Source of the DNA: JARRKU01 sp963675565
GTDB lineage: Bacteria; Desulfobacterota; Desulfobacteria; Desulfobacterales; Desulfosarcinaceae
DNA: 64,000 nucleotides
Direction of reading: 5' to 3'
Assembly: GCA_963675565.2 (NCBI GenBank)
Contig: CAXXYD010000001.1
Span: 1,116,001 to 1,180,000 of the forward strand
A program made the translations under genes and the position numbers. The notes under the pieces are model-generated. The model saw only the letters and a program-made list of their open reading frames with translations, was not told where the DNA came from and searched no databases. Below, piece after piece: positions 54,411 through 63,548 of this stretch (positions are counted from its first letter, which is position 1; each line of letters opens with the position of its first letter).

Positions 54411-55844
54411 CTAAAAGCACAATTTGCCGGGGTTTAAAATATTGTTCGGGTCAAAAATTTGCTTTACCGTCTTCAGTGTGGAGACATACGCTGTTGCGTG
54501 GCTGTAGACCATTTCAGACCAAGCGCCATAGGGATTGGAAAATAGCCCTCCCATATTGAAGACACGTTCGCTGGCTTCCATGTATAGCCCCTTGATCCTG
54601 TCGCATTCATCTTCGTTATCCGGATCACAGCTGAAACCGTATTCGCAGTAGCACACACGGCCGGCCTCTTTGGGCTGAATATAAATACTCATATCGGACA
54701 ATGGGTAGCGGTACTTGGTTGCAACCTCGCTGACCGCCTTGGTAAATTCAGAAACCTTGTCCAAAGTGGTTTGGAAAAAAATGTCGTGGCGCCCGCCCTT
54801 GGCAATGAATTTCCAGTAAGTGCCCTGTCCGGACCATGGCTGGCGCATGATCTGTTCGAAATGGCCCTGCAGATCGGGTATTGCGGCCACGGTATTGAGC
54901 AGGTCAAATTGCACGCGGCTGGCAATCTCTTGCAAGGCCTCGTCTTCATAAGCGATTTTTTCTTCAGGCCGGTGGCTTAACCCGCACAGACAGACCGCAA
55001 TGGTGTAATTCGGCAGCTTATCCCGCAAATCCGCGTATTCGGCCGCATCCTTGGCCAGCATGGCGGCCAATTGCGCATTGTTCAAAATTAAATACTCGCT
55101 GCCAAGCCGAACACGTAAAATCTGGTAACTCGGCTCAACCACATCTTCGATTTTGTCGCAGGCAATAAAGTATATTTTGGAAATCGTGGGCTTATAAAAC
55201 GCTCTCATGGTTGCCCAGGTGGCAACCCCCAACGTGCCCTGGGCACCGAGGAAAAGCCGGGTACTGGGAATAACGCCTTCCGGGTTGATCCCGTCGTTAT
55301 GCCCTTTGCCAATGGCGCTTCCGGTCCAAAACATATCCGCATTGGGCATTACCATTTCACTGGTCAGGAAAGTTTCGTTGTATTCGTACTTGGGAATCAG
55401 GTTCGGCTCCCGCTCCATGGTCGAAGTCAAAACCGATTTTTGCGGGTGCACCTGAAGCGGAGCGGGAACGAACATGCCCACTTTATCCAGTTCAGCTTGA
55501 AGCTGGGCCCAGGTGACACCCGGCTCGATCCGCACGAACCGGTCCCGGTCATTGATTTCCATGATTTTTGTCATCTTGGAAAAATCCAGAATAATACCGC
55601 CTTCGCCCGGTATGCCGGCACCATAAAAACTGATCGCGGAGGAACGCGGAGTGATTGGAACACGATGCTCATTTGCGTATTTGACGACCTGCTGAACCTC
55701 ATCTGCGTTTTTTACAAAAGCAACGCAATTCGGTCTTCTGGGCTGCACAAAGCTGCTGTCCCGCGAGTATTGCTCCAAAACCTCCGCATCGTCTGAAACA
55801 CTGTCAGCTCCTAAAATAGACGATAACTCTGATAGGATGGTCAT
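54411..55844 (-). CDS. FAD-binding oxidoreductase, PCMH/GlcD type, copy 2 (first gene of module)
   Basis: 477 residues, identical to 39143-40576. The ribosome site is inside the duplicated block. Upstream, past 55903, the sequence differs from copy 1 and holds an IS1182 transposase remnant, followed further up by a TTGACA promoter candidate and a GntR-type dyad at 56312-56324. Confidence 0.88.
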   Translation of the reverse strand: MTILSELSSILGADSVSDDAEVLEQYSRDSSFVQPRRPNCVAFVKNADEVQQVVKYANEHRVPITPRSSAISFYGAGIPGEGGIILDFSKMTKIMEINDRDRFVRIEPGVTWAQLQAELDKVGMFVPAPLQVHPQKSVLTSTMEREPNLIPKYEYNETFLTSEMVMPNADMFWTGSAIGKGHNDGINPEGVIPSTRLFLGAQGTLGVATWATMRAFYKPTISKIYFIACDKIEDVVEPSYQILRVRLGSEYLILNNAQLAAMLAKDAAEYADLRDKLPNYTIAVCLCGLSHRPEEKIAYEDEALQEIASRVQFDLLNTVAAIPDLQGHFEQIMRQPWSGQGTYWKFIAKGGRHDIFFQTTLDKVSEFTKAVSEVATKYRYPLSDMSIYIQPKEAGRVCYCEYGFSCDPDNEDECDRIKGLYMEASERVFNMGGLFSNPYGAWSEMVYSHATAYVSTLKTVKQIFDPNNILNPGKLCF

Positions 55845-55935
55845 TTCACTTCTCCTTTGCCTATGTTACTATTGATTTTTGAATTCTGCTTTAGATCTTT
55901 AGCTATTGGATTAATTTTGCCTTTTGGATTTTCAT

Positions 55936-56184
55936 TAGATACAATCATATCGCGTTCCGTGCGCAAATTGTAAAAGATCAGAACCAACATCATTATAAAA
56001 TTACGGCAGGCGGAACCGACATATTGCCTTTTTTACCGTAATTGTACTCGCCTTGCTCGTAGATAAAATTAAAGTCGATTACATCATCAATTTTTCTTAA
56101 AATGTGATCTTTGCGAATGCGCTTGTCCAGATTAAGGCAGGTGTAAAACAGTTTTCGTTGAGCATCGGGCTTACATCCCATCAT
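55936..56184 (-). pseudogene. IS1182-family transposase N-terminal remnant
   Basis: From ATG 56184 the minus strand reads MMGCKPDAQRKLFYTCLNLD, KRIRKDHILRKIDDVIDFNF and GNMSVPPAVIL, stop. A shifted frame continues MMLVLIFYNLRTERDMI before homology ends near the edge of the FAD module. This is the N-terminal DUF772-type domain of IS1182/IS5-superfamily transposases. It is truncated and frameshifted. A second degenerate copy lies at 61316-61440. Confidence 0.7.
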
Positions 56185-56311
56185 GGCTTAACATCCTGTT
56201 TTAAAAACTTTTTATCTATGTCAACGACATATTTACTAACTCTAATCAACTATTTTTCTGGGATATTTGAATGATTGTCTGTACAATTTTGATTATTTTA
56301 TGTTTAACATA

Positions 56312-56368
56312 ATTGTTAGACAATCTTGTCTTACATTGATTTATCGCACACAAGCTTCCACTTGTCAA
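56312..56368 (-). promoter_or_regulatory. Promoter candidate with GntR-type operator upstream of copy 2
   Basis: Minus-strand TTGACA (56368-56363), 17 bases, then GATAAA (56345-56340). Downstream, ATTGT-TAG-ACAAT (56312-56324) fits the TNGTNNNACNA consensus of FadR-type GntR regulators. It is shared in part with 40722-40776 and 61556-61610. It may be the native promoter of the IS1182 element that now reads into the FAD module. Confidence 0.45.
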
Positions 56369-56469
56369 GAAAAAAATTTCGATTCATTTGTAAATAGGTT
56401 GCTATTGTATGAATGTAATTTATAACTCAACTATTTTTCGGATTGAGAGGAAGTCTGAAAATAAAACAG

Positions 56470-56714
56470 AAGCTCGATAAGTTCGGGAAAAGGATTCTCC
56501 TCCCGCGCAGTAGAAGGTCTCAGGTAGCTCCCATAAAAGGAGATGGAAAGACACTGTTGGGGCTTCCGTTAGCCGGGGGTCAGTGCGACAAGAAACAGCT
56601 TTTACCCATTTGGTGACTGTACAACCATTCGTTCAAACCCCTTACCTTCGAAGAGTAAGGCTACCGTAAATTACTTCTCCATATATGATATAGCTGCAAA
56701 CTATCCTTTAAATC
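56470..56714. other. Noncoding stretch between IS remnants
   Basis: No gene seen. A motif around 56596-56634 (CATTTGGTGACTGTACAACC) recurs in altered form at 63278-63297, suggesting the end of a related mobile element. Confidence 0.3.
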
Positions 56715-56879
56715 GTGGGGCGCAGTATTCATCTTCGAATCGATGTCATGGAATTAACCGGGCAAGCTTAACCCGGTGGTTTTTCGCTGAAAGCTGTCCG
56801 GAAAACGGCAAATCAAAATCCGTCGAGTTCGATCGGCAGGTGAACGGTTTTTAGCAAAAATCCCCGGTTTTACTTGCAT
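56715..56879 (-). mobile_element. IS5-family transposase N-terminal remnant next to TRAP copy B
   Basis: Same broken frame as at 44410-44679 (MQVKPGIFAKNRSPADRTRR, then LPFSGQLSAKNHRVKLAR in another frame). Its presence in both copies shows that the IS decay predates the TRAP duplication. Confidence 0.65.
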
Positions 56880-56943
56880 TTTTGATATTTACAGATAGAA
56901 TGTTTTACATATTATATCAATGAGTTAATTGATAGCCCATACA

Positions 56944-58830
56944 TCAACAGGATTGTAGCTTTTTCCCCGATCTCAAACTGTATAATTGAACAACCAGCAA
57001 AATAGCAAAAGCAGTTACGCCGCTAATGTCTGTTTTAAAGCCTGGATAAATCAAGCACAATCCGCCGGCCGTAATCATAAATCGCAACAGTAACGGAATC
57101 GGTTTAAGGAAATATCCTATCATTCCGGCAGACAACATATAGCAACCGCTAATTGCCGTCACCGTGCTCAGGATTAATAATCCGAATGATCCCCTGAGCA
57201 TCAGGGCAGGTTGATATATGAAAAAAAAGGGTACAATATAACTGACTATGCCCAACCTCATAGCTGTAAAGCCTGTTTTCCAAAAATCTGCGCCTGCAAT
57301 TCCCGCAGCAGCAATGGCGGCAATGGCAACAGGCGGGGTGATGAATGAAAGAATCCCCCAATAAAAAAAGAAAAGATGCGCTGCCAAAGGATCAATTCCA
57401 GCCGAGATCAATGGTGGGCCAATGAGCAGCGCACAGATGATATAACAAGGCACAGAGCTTAAACCCATCCCTAAAATGAGACTGGCTAATGCTGCCGTGG
57501 CCAACATCAAAAAAATACTCTGACCGGCAAATTGGGCCAGCAACCGGGTAAAGTTTATTCCAATACCGGTCATTTGAACTGCGGCAATAATAATCCCGGC
57601 AGTATATAACGAGCCGGCGATCAGGGTCATTCCCCTGACCCCTTTCTCTATTCCTTTAGATAACTTTGCTATCGTAAAACGTTTTTCCTTTCCACCTAAA
57701 AAGCACAGAATAACGAGAAAAACAGATGCAAATATGCAAGCTCTCTGGACGGAAAAAACTTGCTGCGCGATAAGAACAATTAGCCCAATAATCGGCAGAA
57801 AGAAAAACCATCCATTTTTCAAGGTATGCATCAATTCAGGCACTTCCTCTTTAGGCATTCCCTTGAGGCCTTCTTTGGCCGCTTTGAAATCGATCATAAA
57901 AAATAATGCCAAATAATATAGTATGGCCGGCAAGGTGGCAGCCACACAGACATTCCAATAAGAAATACCCAACATTTGTGCGATCAGAAAGGCAACGGCT
58001 CCCATTACCGGCGGCGCTATCTGTCCGCCATTCGAAGCCACTGCTTCAACGGCTCCTGCAAAATGGGGCTGGAAGCCAACCCTCTTCATCAATGGGATAG
58101 TAAACGTTCCTGTTGTAACCACATTGGCTACTCCGCTGCCGCTTATGCTCCCCATTAAACCGCTTGCAAATATCGAAACTTTTGCGGGGCCACCTCGATA
58201 TTTACCGGCCAGTGACAACCCTAATCCTATAAAAAACTCCCCAGCGCCCGAAACTTCTAAAAATCCTCCGAATAACATAAAAGAGATCAGAATGGTACTT
58301 CCAACATCAGCGACCATCCCGAGCAAAGAACTCGAGCCAAGGGAAAGATACATATTTGCGGTCACAGTCTGTAACGATAAAGTTCGCGCGTAAAAGGGGC
58401 CGGGATAGTAATCCCCAAAAAATACCGCCGAAAAAAACAAGACAGAAACAATTAGCAGGGCAAGGCCGCCCGATCTCCTTCCGGCTTCCATAACAGATGC
58501 GACCAGACAAAGGAACATAATCATTTCTGTCTTGTTTACCAAATCGATATTTTCTGTGACATCCATAATGCGGTCGGGTAAAACGGTTACATATAGGGCA
58601 GGTATGGCTCCAGCTATGAGAAAAATGATATCAAACCATAAAGCTTTCGTCCTGAATATAAGAAATGTCAAAACGATCAACAATGCCAGATTGATCCCTC
58701 TGTGGGTAATTATCGGCACATAAATATTGAGAAAGTCGAACACTCCTCCCAAGGCCAGCATGTCATAAACGCCCAATAATAAAAGAAGTACACGGACCGT
58801 GCTTTCAAGCCAGCGATTATCCGGGGTCAT
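56944..58830 (-). CDS. TRAP transporter fused permease (TAXI class), copy B
   Basis: 628 residues with the same protein sequence as 44744-46630; only silent base changes were found. It lies 59 bp downstream of its own TAXI binding protein (58890-59963). Identical permeases with different binding proteins would give two uptake systems that share transport mechanics but differ in ligand. Confidence 0.93.
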   Translation of the reverse strand: MTPDNRWLESTVRVLLLLLGVYDMLALGGVFDFLNIYVPIITHRGINLALLIVLTFLIFRTKALWFDIIFLIAGAIPALYVTVLPDRIMDVTENIDLVNKTEMIMFLCLVASVMEAGRRSGGLALLIVSVLFFSAVFFGDYYPGPFYARTLSLQTVTANMYLSLGSSSLLGMVADVGSTILISFMLFGGFLEVSGAGEFFIGLGLSLAGKYRGGPAKVSIFASGLMGSISGSGVANVVTTGTFTIPLMKRVGFQPHFAGAVEAVASNGGQIAPPVMGAVAFLIAQMLGISYWNVCVAATLPAILYYLALFFMIDFKAAKEGLKGMPKEEVPELMHTLKNGWFFFLPIIGLIVLIAQQVFSVQRACIFASVFLVILCFLGGKEKRFTIAKLSKGIEKGVRGMTLIAGSLYTAGIIIAAVQMTGIGINFTRLLAQFAGQSIFLMLATAALASLILGMGLSSVPCYIICALLIGPPLISAGIDPLAAHLFFFYWGILSFITPPVAIAAIAAAGIAGADFWKTGFTAMRLGIVSYIVPFFFIYQPALMLRGSFGLLILSTVTAISGCYMLSAGMIGYFLKPIPLLLRFMITAGGLCLIYPGFKTDISGVTAFAILLVVQLYSLRSGKKLQSC

Positions 58831-58889
58831 CTAATTCCTCCTCAAAGCCGTTTTTAAAAACCGCCCTTATGAATGCATTTGAAAATGAT

Positions 58890-59963
58890 CTATTTTTTTA
58901 CGCCCAGTTTCGCTAACACGCTCTGTCGTCTTTTTTCAAGTTCATCGGTCCAGACACCCATTTCTTTGTAATACCTGAGTGCTCCGGCATGAACTGGCGT
59001 TAAAAAATATTTTATTTTTTCCGGCGTATATTCTTTATGATGTGCACCATAGCTTAACCATTCCTTCTCCGTTTTGCTACTGAAGATCAGCTTGGTCATT
59101 TCATAGATGTAACTATCGGGCAAATCTACGCTGCAAAATATGCCGCAGGCGACACCGATCGTTGATACCTCATCTTTTACACCTCGATACAACCCCGGCG
59201 GTATACTTCCGGCAATTGTTCCACCTACTTTTTCTGATACGTATTTAACGCATTCCGGAGATAGTGAAATCATGCGCATGTCCATATCTCTATCCAATTC
59301 CAGAGCAAAAGGCATGGTGAACGAAGCATATAGCATGTCGGCAACGACCTTGAATCTTTTTTCTTTCAACCCTGATGTAATTTCATTGACTCCGGTATGC
59401 GGAACGACATTAACATCTTCAGGCCCGAGTTTATAAAATTCAAGAATGACGTCAGCCCACTTGCTTACAAACTTCGATCCTGCAGGATGTATGGAGATAG
59501 TGTATCCGGTGCCACGCAGATCTTCCATTGTTTTAATATTGGAGTCTGAACTGGTTATCAATCCAAATAGCGGCATGTGATTTCCTGCGACAGCTCTTAT
59601 TTTCTTTACTGGTGGCTTGTCCTTAAATGGGCCGCTACTTTCAATTGCCCACCAAACGTTCTCGGCGTTCATAGGTGCAAAATCCAGTTCTTTCCTTTCT
59701 ATCCCCGCTATTCCTGCAGCCGATCCCGGTGCTGTGGCAATTGCTGTTGCCCTCACTTTCAAATACTTTTGGCTAAATTCACTAATCGCAACCATAGAGT
59801 TGTAATAAGCACCACCAGGGCTGCCGCCTCCGCAAATGACCCCCTTCGGCCATCCTTTCAAAGGAAATTTTTCTCCAGCATATCCTTGGAAGCATAACAT
59901 CAAAACGGCCATGCACATGAAACACATCGCTAAAACCCATTTGGTTTTCTTGCCTGCCTTCAT
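58890..59963 (-). CDS. TAXI-family TRAP substrate-binding protein, copy B
   Basis: 357 residues, signal peptide to GYAGE, TAXI fold with ICGGGSPGGAYYNSMVAISE, TAPGSAAGIAGI and GTGYTISIHPAGS. Compared with copy A the ligand-contact middle differs (for example LDFAPMNAENVWWAIESSGP against LDFAPLLDQTVWWAIQSSGP), while the last 51 residues are identical. GGAGCG precedes the ATG. It likely binds a related but distinct organic acid. No enzyme gene lies upstream; IS remnants follow. Confidence 0.92.
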   Translation of the reverse strand: MKAGKKTKWVLAMCFMCMAVLMLCFQGYAGEKFPLKGWPKGVICGGGSPGGAYYNSMVAISEFSQKYLKVRATAIATAPGSAAGIAGIERKELDFAPMNAENVWWAIESSGPFKDKPPVKKIRAVAGNHMPLFGLITSSDSNIKTMEDLRGTGYTISIHPAGSKFVSKWADVILEFYKLGPEDVNVVPHTGVNEITSGLKEKRFKVVADMLYASFTMPFALELDRDMDMRMISLSPECVKYVSEKVGGTIAGSIPPGLYRGVKDEVSTIGVACGIFCSVDLPDSYIYEMTKLIFSSKTEKEWLSYGAHHKEYTPEKIKYFLTPVHAGALRYYKEMGVWTDELEKRRQSVLAKLGVKK

Positions 59964-60257
59964 TCGCTCGCTCCTCTCTGTAAGTTAATTCCAGTTATTG
60001 CACCACCTACGAACAGCAGACGGTGCAAAAGCTACATGGACAGCTTTTTCGGCCATCAAGAAAATACACTATGCCTTAGGCTTATGATACGTGGTTTCAA
60101 AGCCCTAATCAGTATTTAGGAGTCAATGCGGGTGTCAGATTCCATCCGGAACCTTGGTCAGTTATCCCCATAAACTAAATCTGGCACCCAACATTGAGTT
60201 CAGGTTCTGACATGCGCTTTGTTCCCGCTTCCTTCCAAGGCATGTTTGCCTTTCTCA

Positions 60258-61289
60258 TTGTTTATTCCGGAGTTAAATTCGCTACAGGCAATAGCTAAAT
60301 CTTACATATGTAATTTTTACAAAAGGTCTTCAGATGAATCGGCCTGCCGCCATTTTTTCGAATCCGTTTTGTGGCGCAATGGTCGATATTGTCCTCACTG
60401 CTGCTATTCAAAATCGTATGCGCTATCAGGAAAAAGCACCCGTTCCGGACTCTACGAGTGTGCTCAGTGTAAAAAACAATTTACAGTTACAACCAAAACG
60501 CCAATGCACAACACGAAGCTACCGTTATGGAAATGGATGCTTGCCATGTATTACATTGCCCATTCAAGCAATGGCGTATCCTCCGTCTTTTTGGGTAACT
60601 GGTTCGGTATTTCTCAAAAATGTGCATGCAAACATGGCCATGCCGTCAGAAAAATGATGGGCCCGGGTTCGGAGATTGTTCCTGCACTTCAAGGCATTGT
60701 TGAGCTGAATGAAGAATATATCGGCTGCAAACAATGATACGAGCAAAACATTAAGCACAAAAGATGCCGGTAAACCCAAAAACAGCAGTGAGTGTTTGTC
60801 GCCGTTGAGCGCAATGACCTGGTGCGGGCTGTACCGGTAGGCAGTGATAAGTTGGATGATCTTATGCCGCACATCATTCGATTTGTGGATAAGCGACCGC
60901 ATCTGATGACCGATCTGCTTCAAAGCTATCGCGCGGCTGACAATAGGTTCGACGCCCATGATTGGGTGAATCATGGCCAAAAAGAATTTACTCGCAGTGA
61001 TGTTCACAATAATACGGCTGAATCGTTTAACGCGAACTTGGAGCGTGCAAAACTGGGTGTATTTCATTTCATTAGACGTAAACATCTTGCGCATTATCTG
61101 CATGAAGTCTGTTTTAGGTGGAATCAGCGTATCACCGAGCTTAAAACGGACAAAAATAATGATTTGAAAGTTGTCATGAAACCCATGCCGGTTTTGGAAA
61201 AAATGCGTTCATTTCTATCAAAAGCGCCAAATTGCCAGACCCGTAGAACAGCAAATGGCGGGATTATAAACCTATGCTTTAACAAGTGA
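60258..61289 (+). pseudogene. IS1595-family (ISXO2-like) transposase, degenerate
   Basis: The first frame gives a zinc ribbon (YCPHCCYSKSYAL and YECAQCKKQFTV), then KTPMHNTKLPLWKWMLAMYY and VELNEEYIGCKQ followed by a stop near 60737. The catalytic aspartate of the usual VDETYIGG motif is replaced by Asn. After frame changes the second half resumes VFVAVERNDLVRAVPV and TDLLQSYRAADNRFD to NLCFNK at 61289. The stop, the frame changes and the lost catalytic residue make it inactive. Confidence 0.8.
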
Positions 61290-61315
61290 CGCCTTTTTAT
61301 GGTTTATGGGCCCGT

Positions 61316-61712
61316 AAAATTAAAGTCGATAACATCAGCAATTTTTCTTAAAATATGATTTTTGCGAATGCGCTTGCCCAGATTAAGGCAGGTGTAAAAC
61401 AGTTTCCGTTGAGCATCGGGTTTACATCCCGTCGTGGTCTAAAATTATTTTTCTATGTTAACGATATATTTACGAACTACGATCAACTATTTTTTTTGGA
61501 ATATCCGGGTAATCATCTGTACAATTTTGATTATTTTTTATTCTACATTTTTGTAAGACTATATTGTATACATTGATTTATTGCCTACAAGCTGACACTT
61601 GTCAAGAAAAAAATTTCTATTCATTTGTGAATAGATTCCTATTGTATGAATGCTATTTATAATTCAACTGCTTTTCGGATTAAGAGGGAGCCCAAAAAGG
61701 CAGAAACTCAAC
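61316..61712 (-). repeat. Degenerate IS1182 5' region, second copy
   Basis: Aligns with 56066-56480: minus-strand CKPDAQRKLFYTCLNLGKRI, RKNHILRKIADVIDFNF without an intact start, then the TTGACA region and the stretch ending near TTTTCGGATTAAGAGGGA. It shows that the promoter-like sequence belongs to the IS element and not to the FAD module. Confidence 0.6.
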
Positions 61713-61763
61713 AAGTTAGATCTTCCATGTCATGATGCCCCAAAATTTATTGGAGGTGCATCA

Positions 61764-63047
61764 TAACAGAAGAATATCCGATAGAACCAAATCCCGAACA
61801 AAATCAATGGCATTGGCAAGCCCATATCGAAAGCTGGCAACGAAGCAGCCTGAGCCAGATTGCCTATTGCCGGAAGCATGGGTGCAAACTGCATCAATTC
61901 ACCTGCTGGAAGAAAAGAACTCGTCAAATAGATCGTGACATCGCGTCCGTTCCTACAAGATGCTCCCAGAACCTGCCTGCGGTGGTCACTCCATCAAGGA
62001 TTCATCTGACCACCTCCAACGGGTACAAGCTTGAACTGGGTGGGGCCTTCAACCAGATCGTTGTCAGACAGCTTTTAAATACCGTTCGATCATTATATGA
62101 TCCCCATATCCTTTTCCGGCAATGTAAACACTGGCTGTGGACAGTACAGACATGCGCAAGGCCATCAACGGACAATCGATCCAAGGTTCGCGCACTGCGC
62201 CATATCCGGTACAAGTACGCCTGTAAGAACTGTGAGGGCATAAGGACCAGGGGCCGACGGTCAAGATTGCACCGGCCCCGGTGGCCCTGATCCCCAAATC
62301 CAATGCCACCGAAGGCCTGTTGGCCCATATCGCGGTATCCAAGTTCACCGATGGGCTGCCCTTGTAGCGGCAGGGAAAAATATTTGCCCGCTTTGGGCAT
62401 CGATTTGTCCCGGGCCACCATGGCCGGCTGGCTGGTCAAGGCGGCACAATGTTGTTCACCGCTTTTGGATCTGCTGCAAAATGAAGCCCGCATTGGTCCT
62501 TTGATCAACATGGATAAGACCCCACCAATACAGATACTCAAAGAACCCGGCAGGGCCAATACCAGCAAATCGTACATGTGTGGGTATTTTGCGGTGGTCT
62601 GTCCGATCATCCCACGGTGCTGTACCAGTATCATCCGACCCGCAGCGGTCAGCAGGCCCTGCAGTTTTTGGATGATTACCGTGGCTACATCCAAAGCGAC
62701 GATTATAATGGATACGACTATCTGACCGCTAAAAAGGGCATCGTTGCCCTTGGCTGTAGGGCACATGCACGCCGAAAGTTCATGGATGTGGTCAAGGTCC
62801 GCAAAAAGCATCGCGGCAAGCGGTCCAATCCCAGAACCTTGGCCGATCAGGCGCTGGACTATATCGGCAAACTGTATGGGATCGAAAGGCAGATCCGCCG
62901 ATTAAGCCCTGACGAGATCTATCAATACCGCCAGAAAGAATCCAAGCCCGTATTGGACCAGTTCAAAACCTTGCCGGGTGCCACCGAACCCTTAACCCCG
63001 CCCAAGGGGCTTTTGGGAAGAGCGAACTCTCTGGAACCCTATGCGTA
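61764..63047 (+). mobile_element. IS66-family element with internal deletion (tnpA, tnpB scrap, tnpC)
   Basis: After GGAGGTGCATC the tnpA frame begins with ATA in place of ATG: TEEYPIEPNPEQNQWHWQAH, SQIAYCRKHGCKLHQF, VTPSRIHLTTSNGYKLELGG. A tnpB start (ATG 62097, MIPISFSGNV) follows and is cut after some 30 codons. The tnpC remainder reads LRHIRYKYACKNCEG, then in other frames LLDLLQNEARIGPLINMDK, QQALQFLDDYRGYIQSDDYN, GYDYLTAKKGIVALGC and HARRKFMDVVKVRKK. Several frameshifts, the missing tnpB and the altered MDE-type motif (MDKTPP) show that it is dead. Confidence 0.8.
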
Positions 63048-63548
63048 GCTTCGCTGCCAGTCCGAACAGCTTGCGTTTGTCAAAGATAAGAGACAGTATC
63101 AACAACTACTGCCGCAATATGTTGATCACGACATAATCAACCGACAAGCCGGTTATTTGGCTTGGGGTATGCTTTTTTTTAACGCTTACGATTTTTTCGC
63201 ACGCTTTTTACGGTTTTTTTGCGCTACCACTTCGTTTTTCAAGTATGGAGGCACTTATATTCGGTTTTGGCTTTTGCCCATTTGGTAACTGTGCAACCAT
63301 TCGGTCAAGCAACAACAGCTGGAAATGGCATAGTAGAGCGAGTCACTGGGGGCTTTATGGCCCCAGGGTATTGCAGATTTTCAAACCATCAGTTTGATGG
63401 GCATCTAAAAACAGTTCCGCCGCATACAATTTTAAGCCTTTGTTTTTATATCATTTGCACTCACAGCCAACATCTAGTATTTATAAGCTGTTGACAATCG
63501 GCTCTGAAAGCAGAATATTCGGTTCAAATCTCGGAACAGGGGTAATCA
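63048..63548. other. Intergenic region upstream of the second GntR gene
   Basis: No gene recognised. It includes T-rich stretches (63173-63240), the short repeat shared with 56596-56634, and the untranslated region of the GntR gene. Confidence 0.3.

Larger units (their letters stand above)
51434..55903. repeat. Large duplicated module, copy 2 (4,470 bp)
   Basis: Same as 36166-40635. The low-coordinate end lies 20 bp upstream of the alpha-subunit start, so in this copy the module runs directly into the transhydroxylase-like operon instead of the etf genes. Confidence 0.95.
56715..59051. repeat. TRAP duplication, copy B (2,337 bp)
   Basis: Counterpart of 44515-46851 with about four base differences found by reading. 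It includes the same IS5 transposase remnant (56715-56879). Confidence 0.93.

Noticed and set aside
63170..63260. T-rich stretch considered as a terminator or origin-like sequence
   Set aside because: No stable stem, no repeated iterons and no DnaA-box cluster visible.
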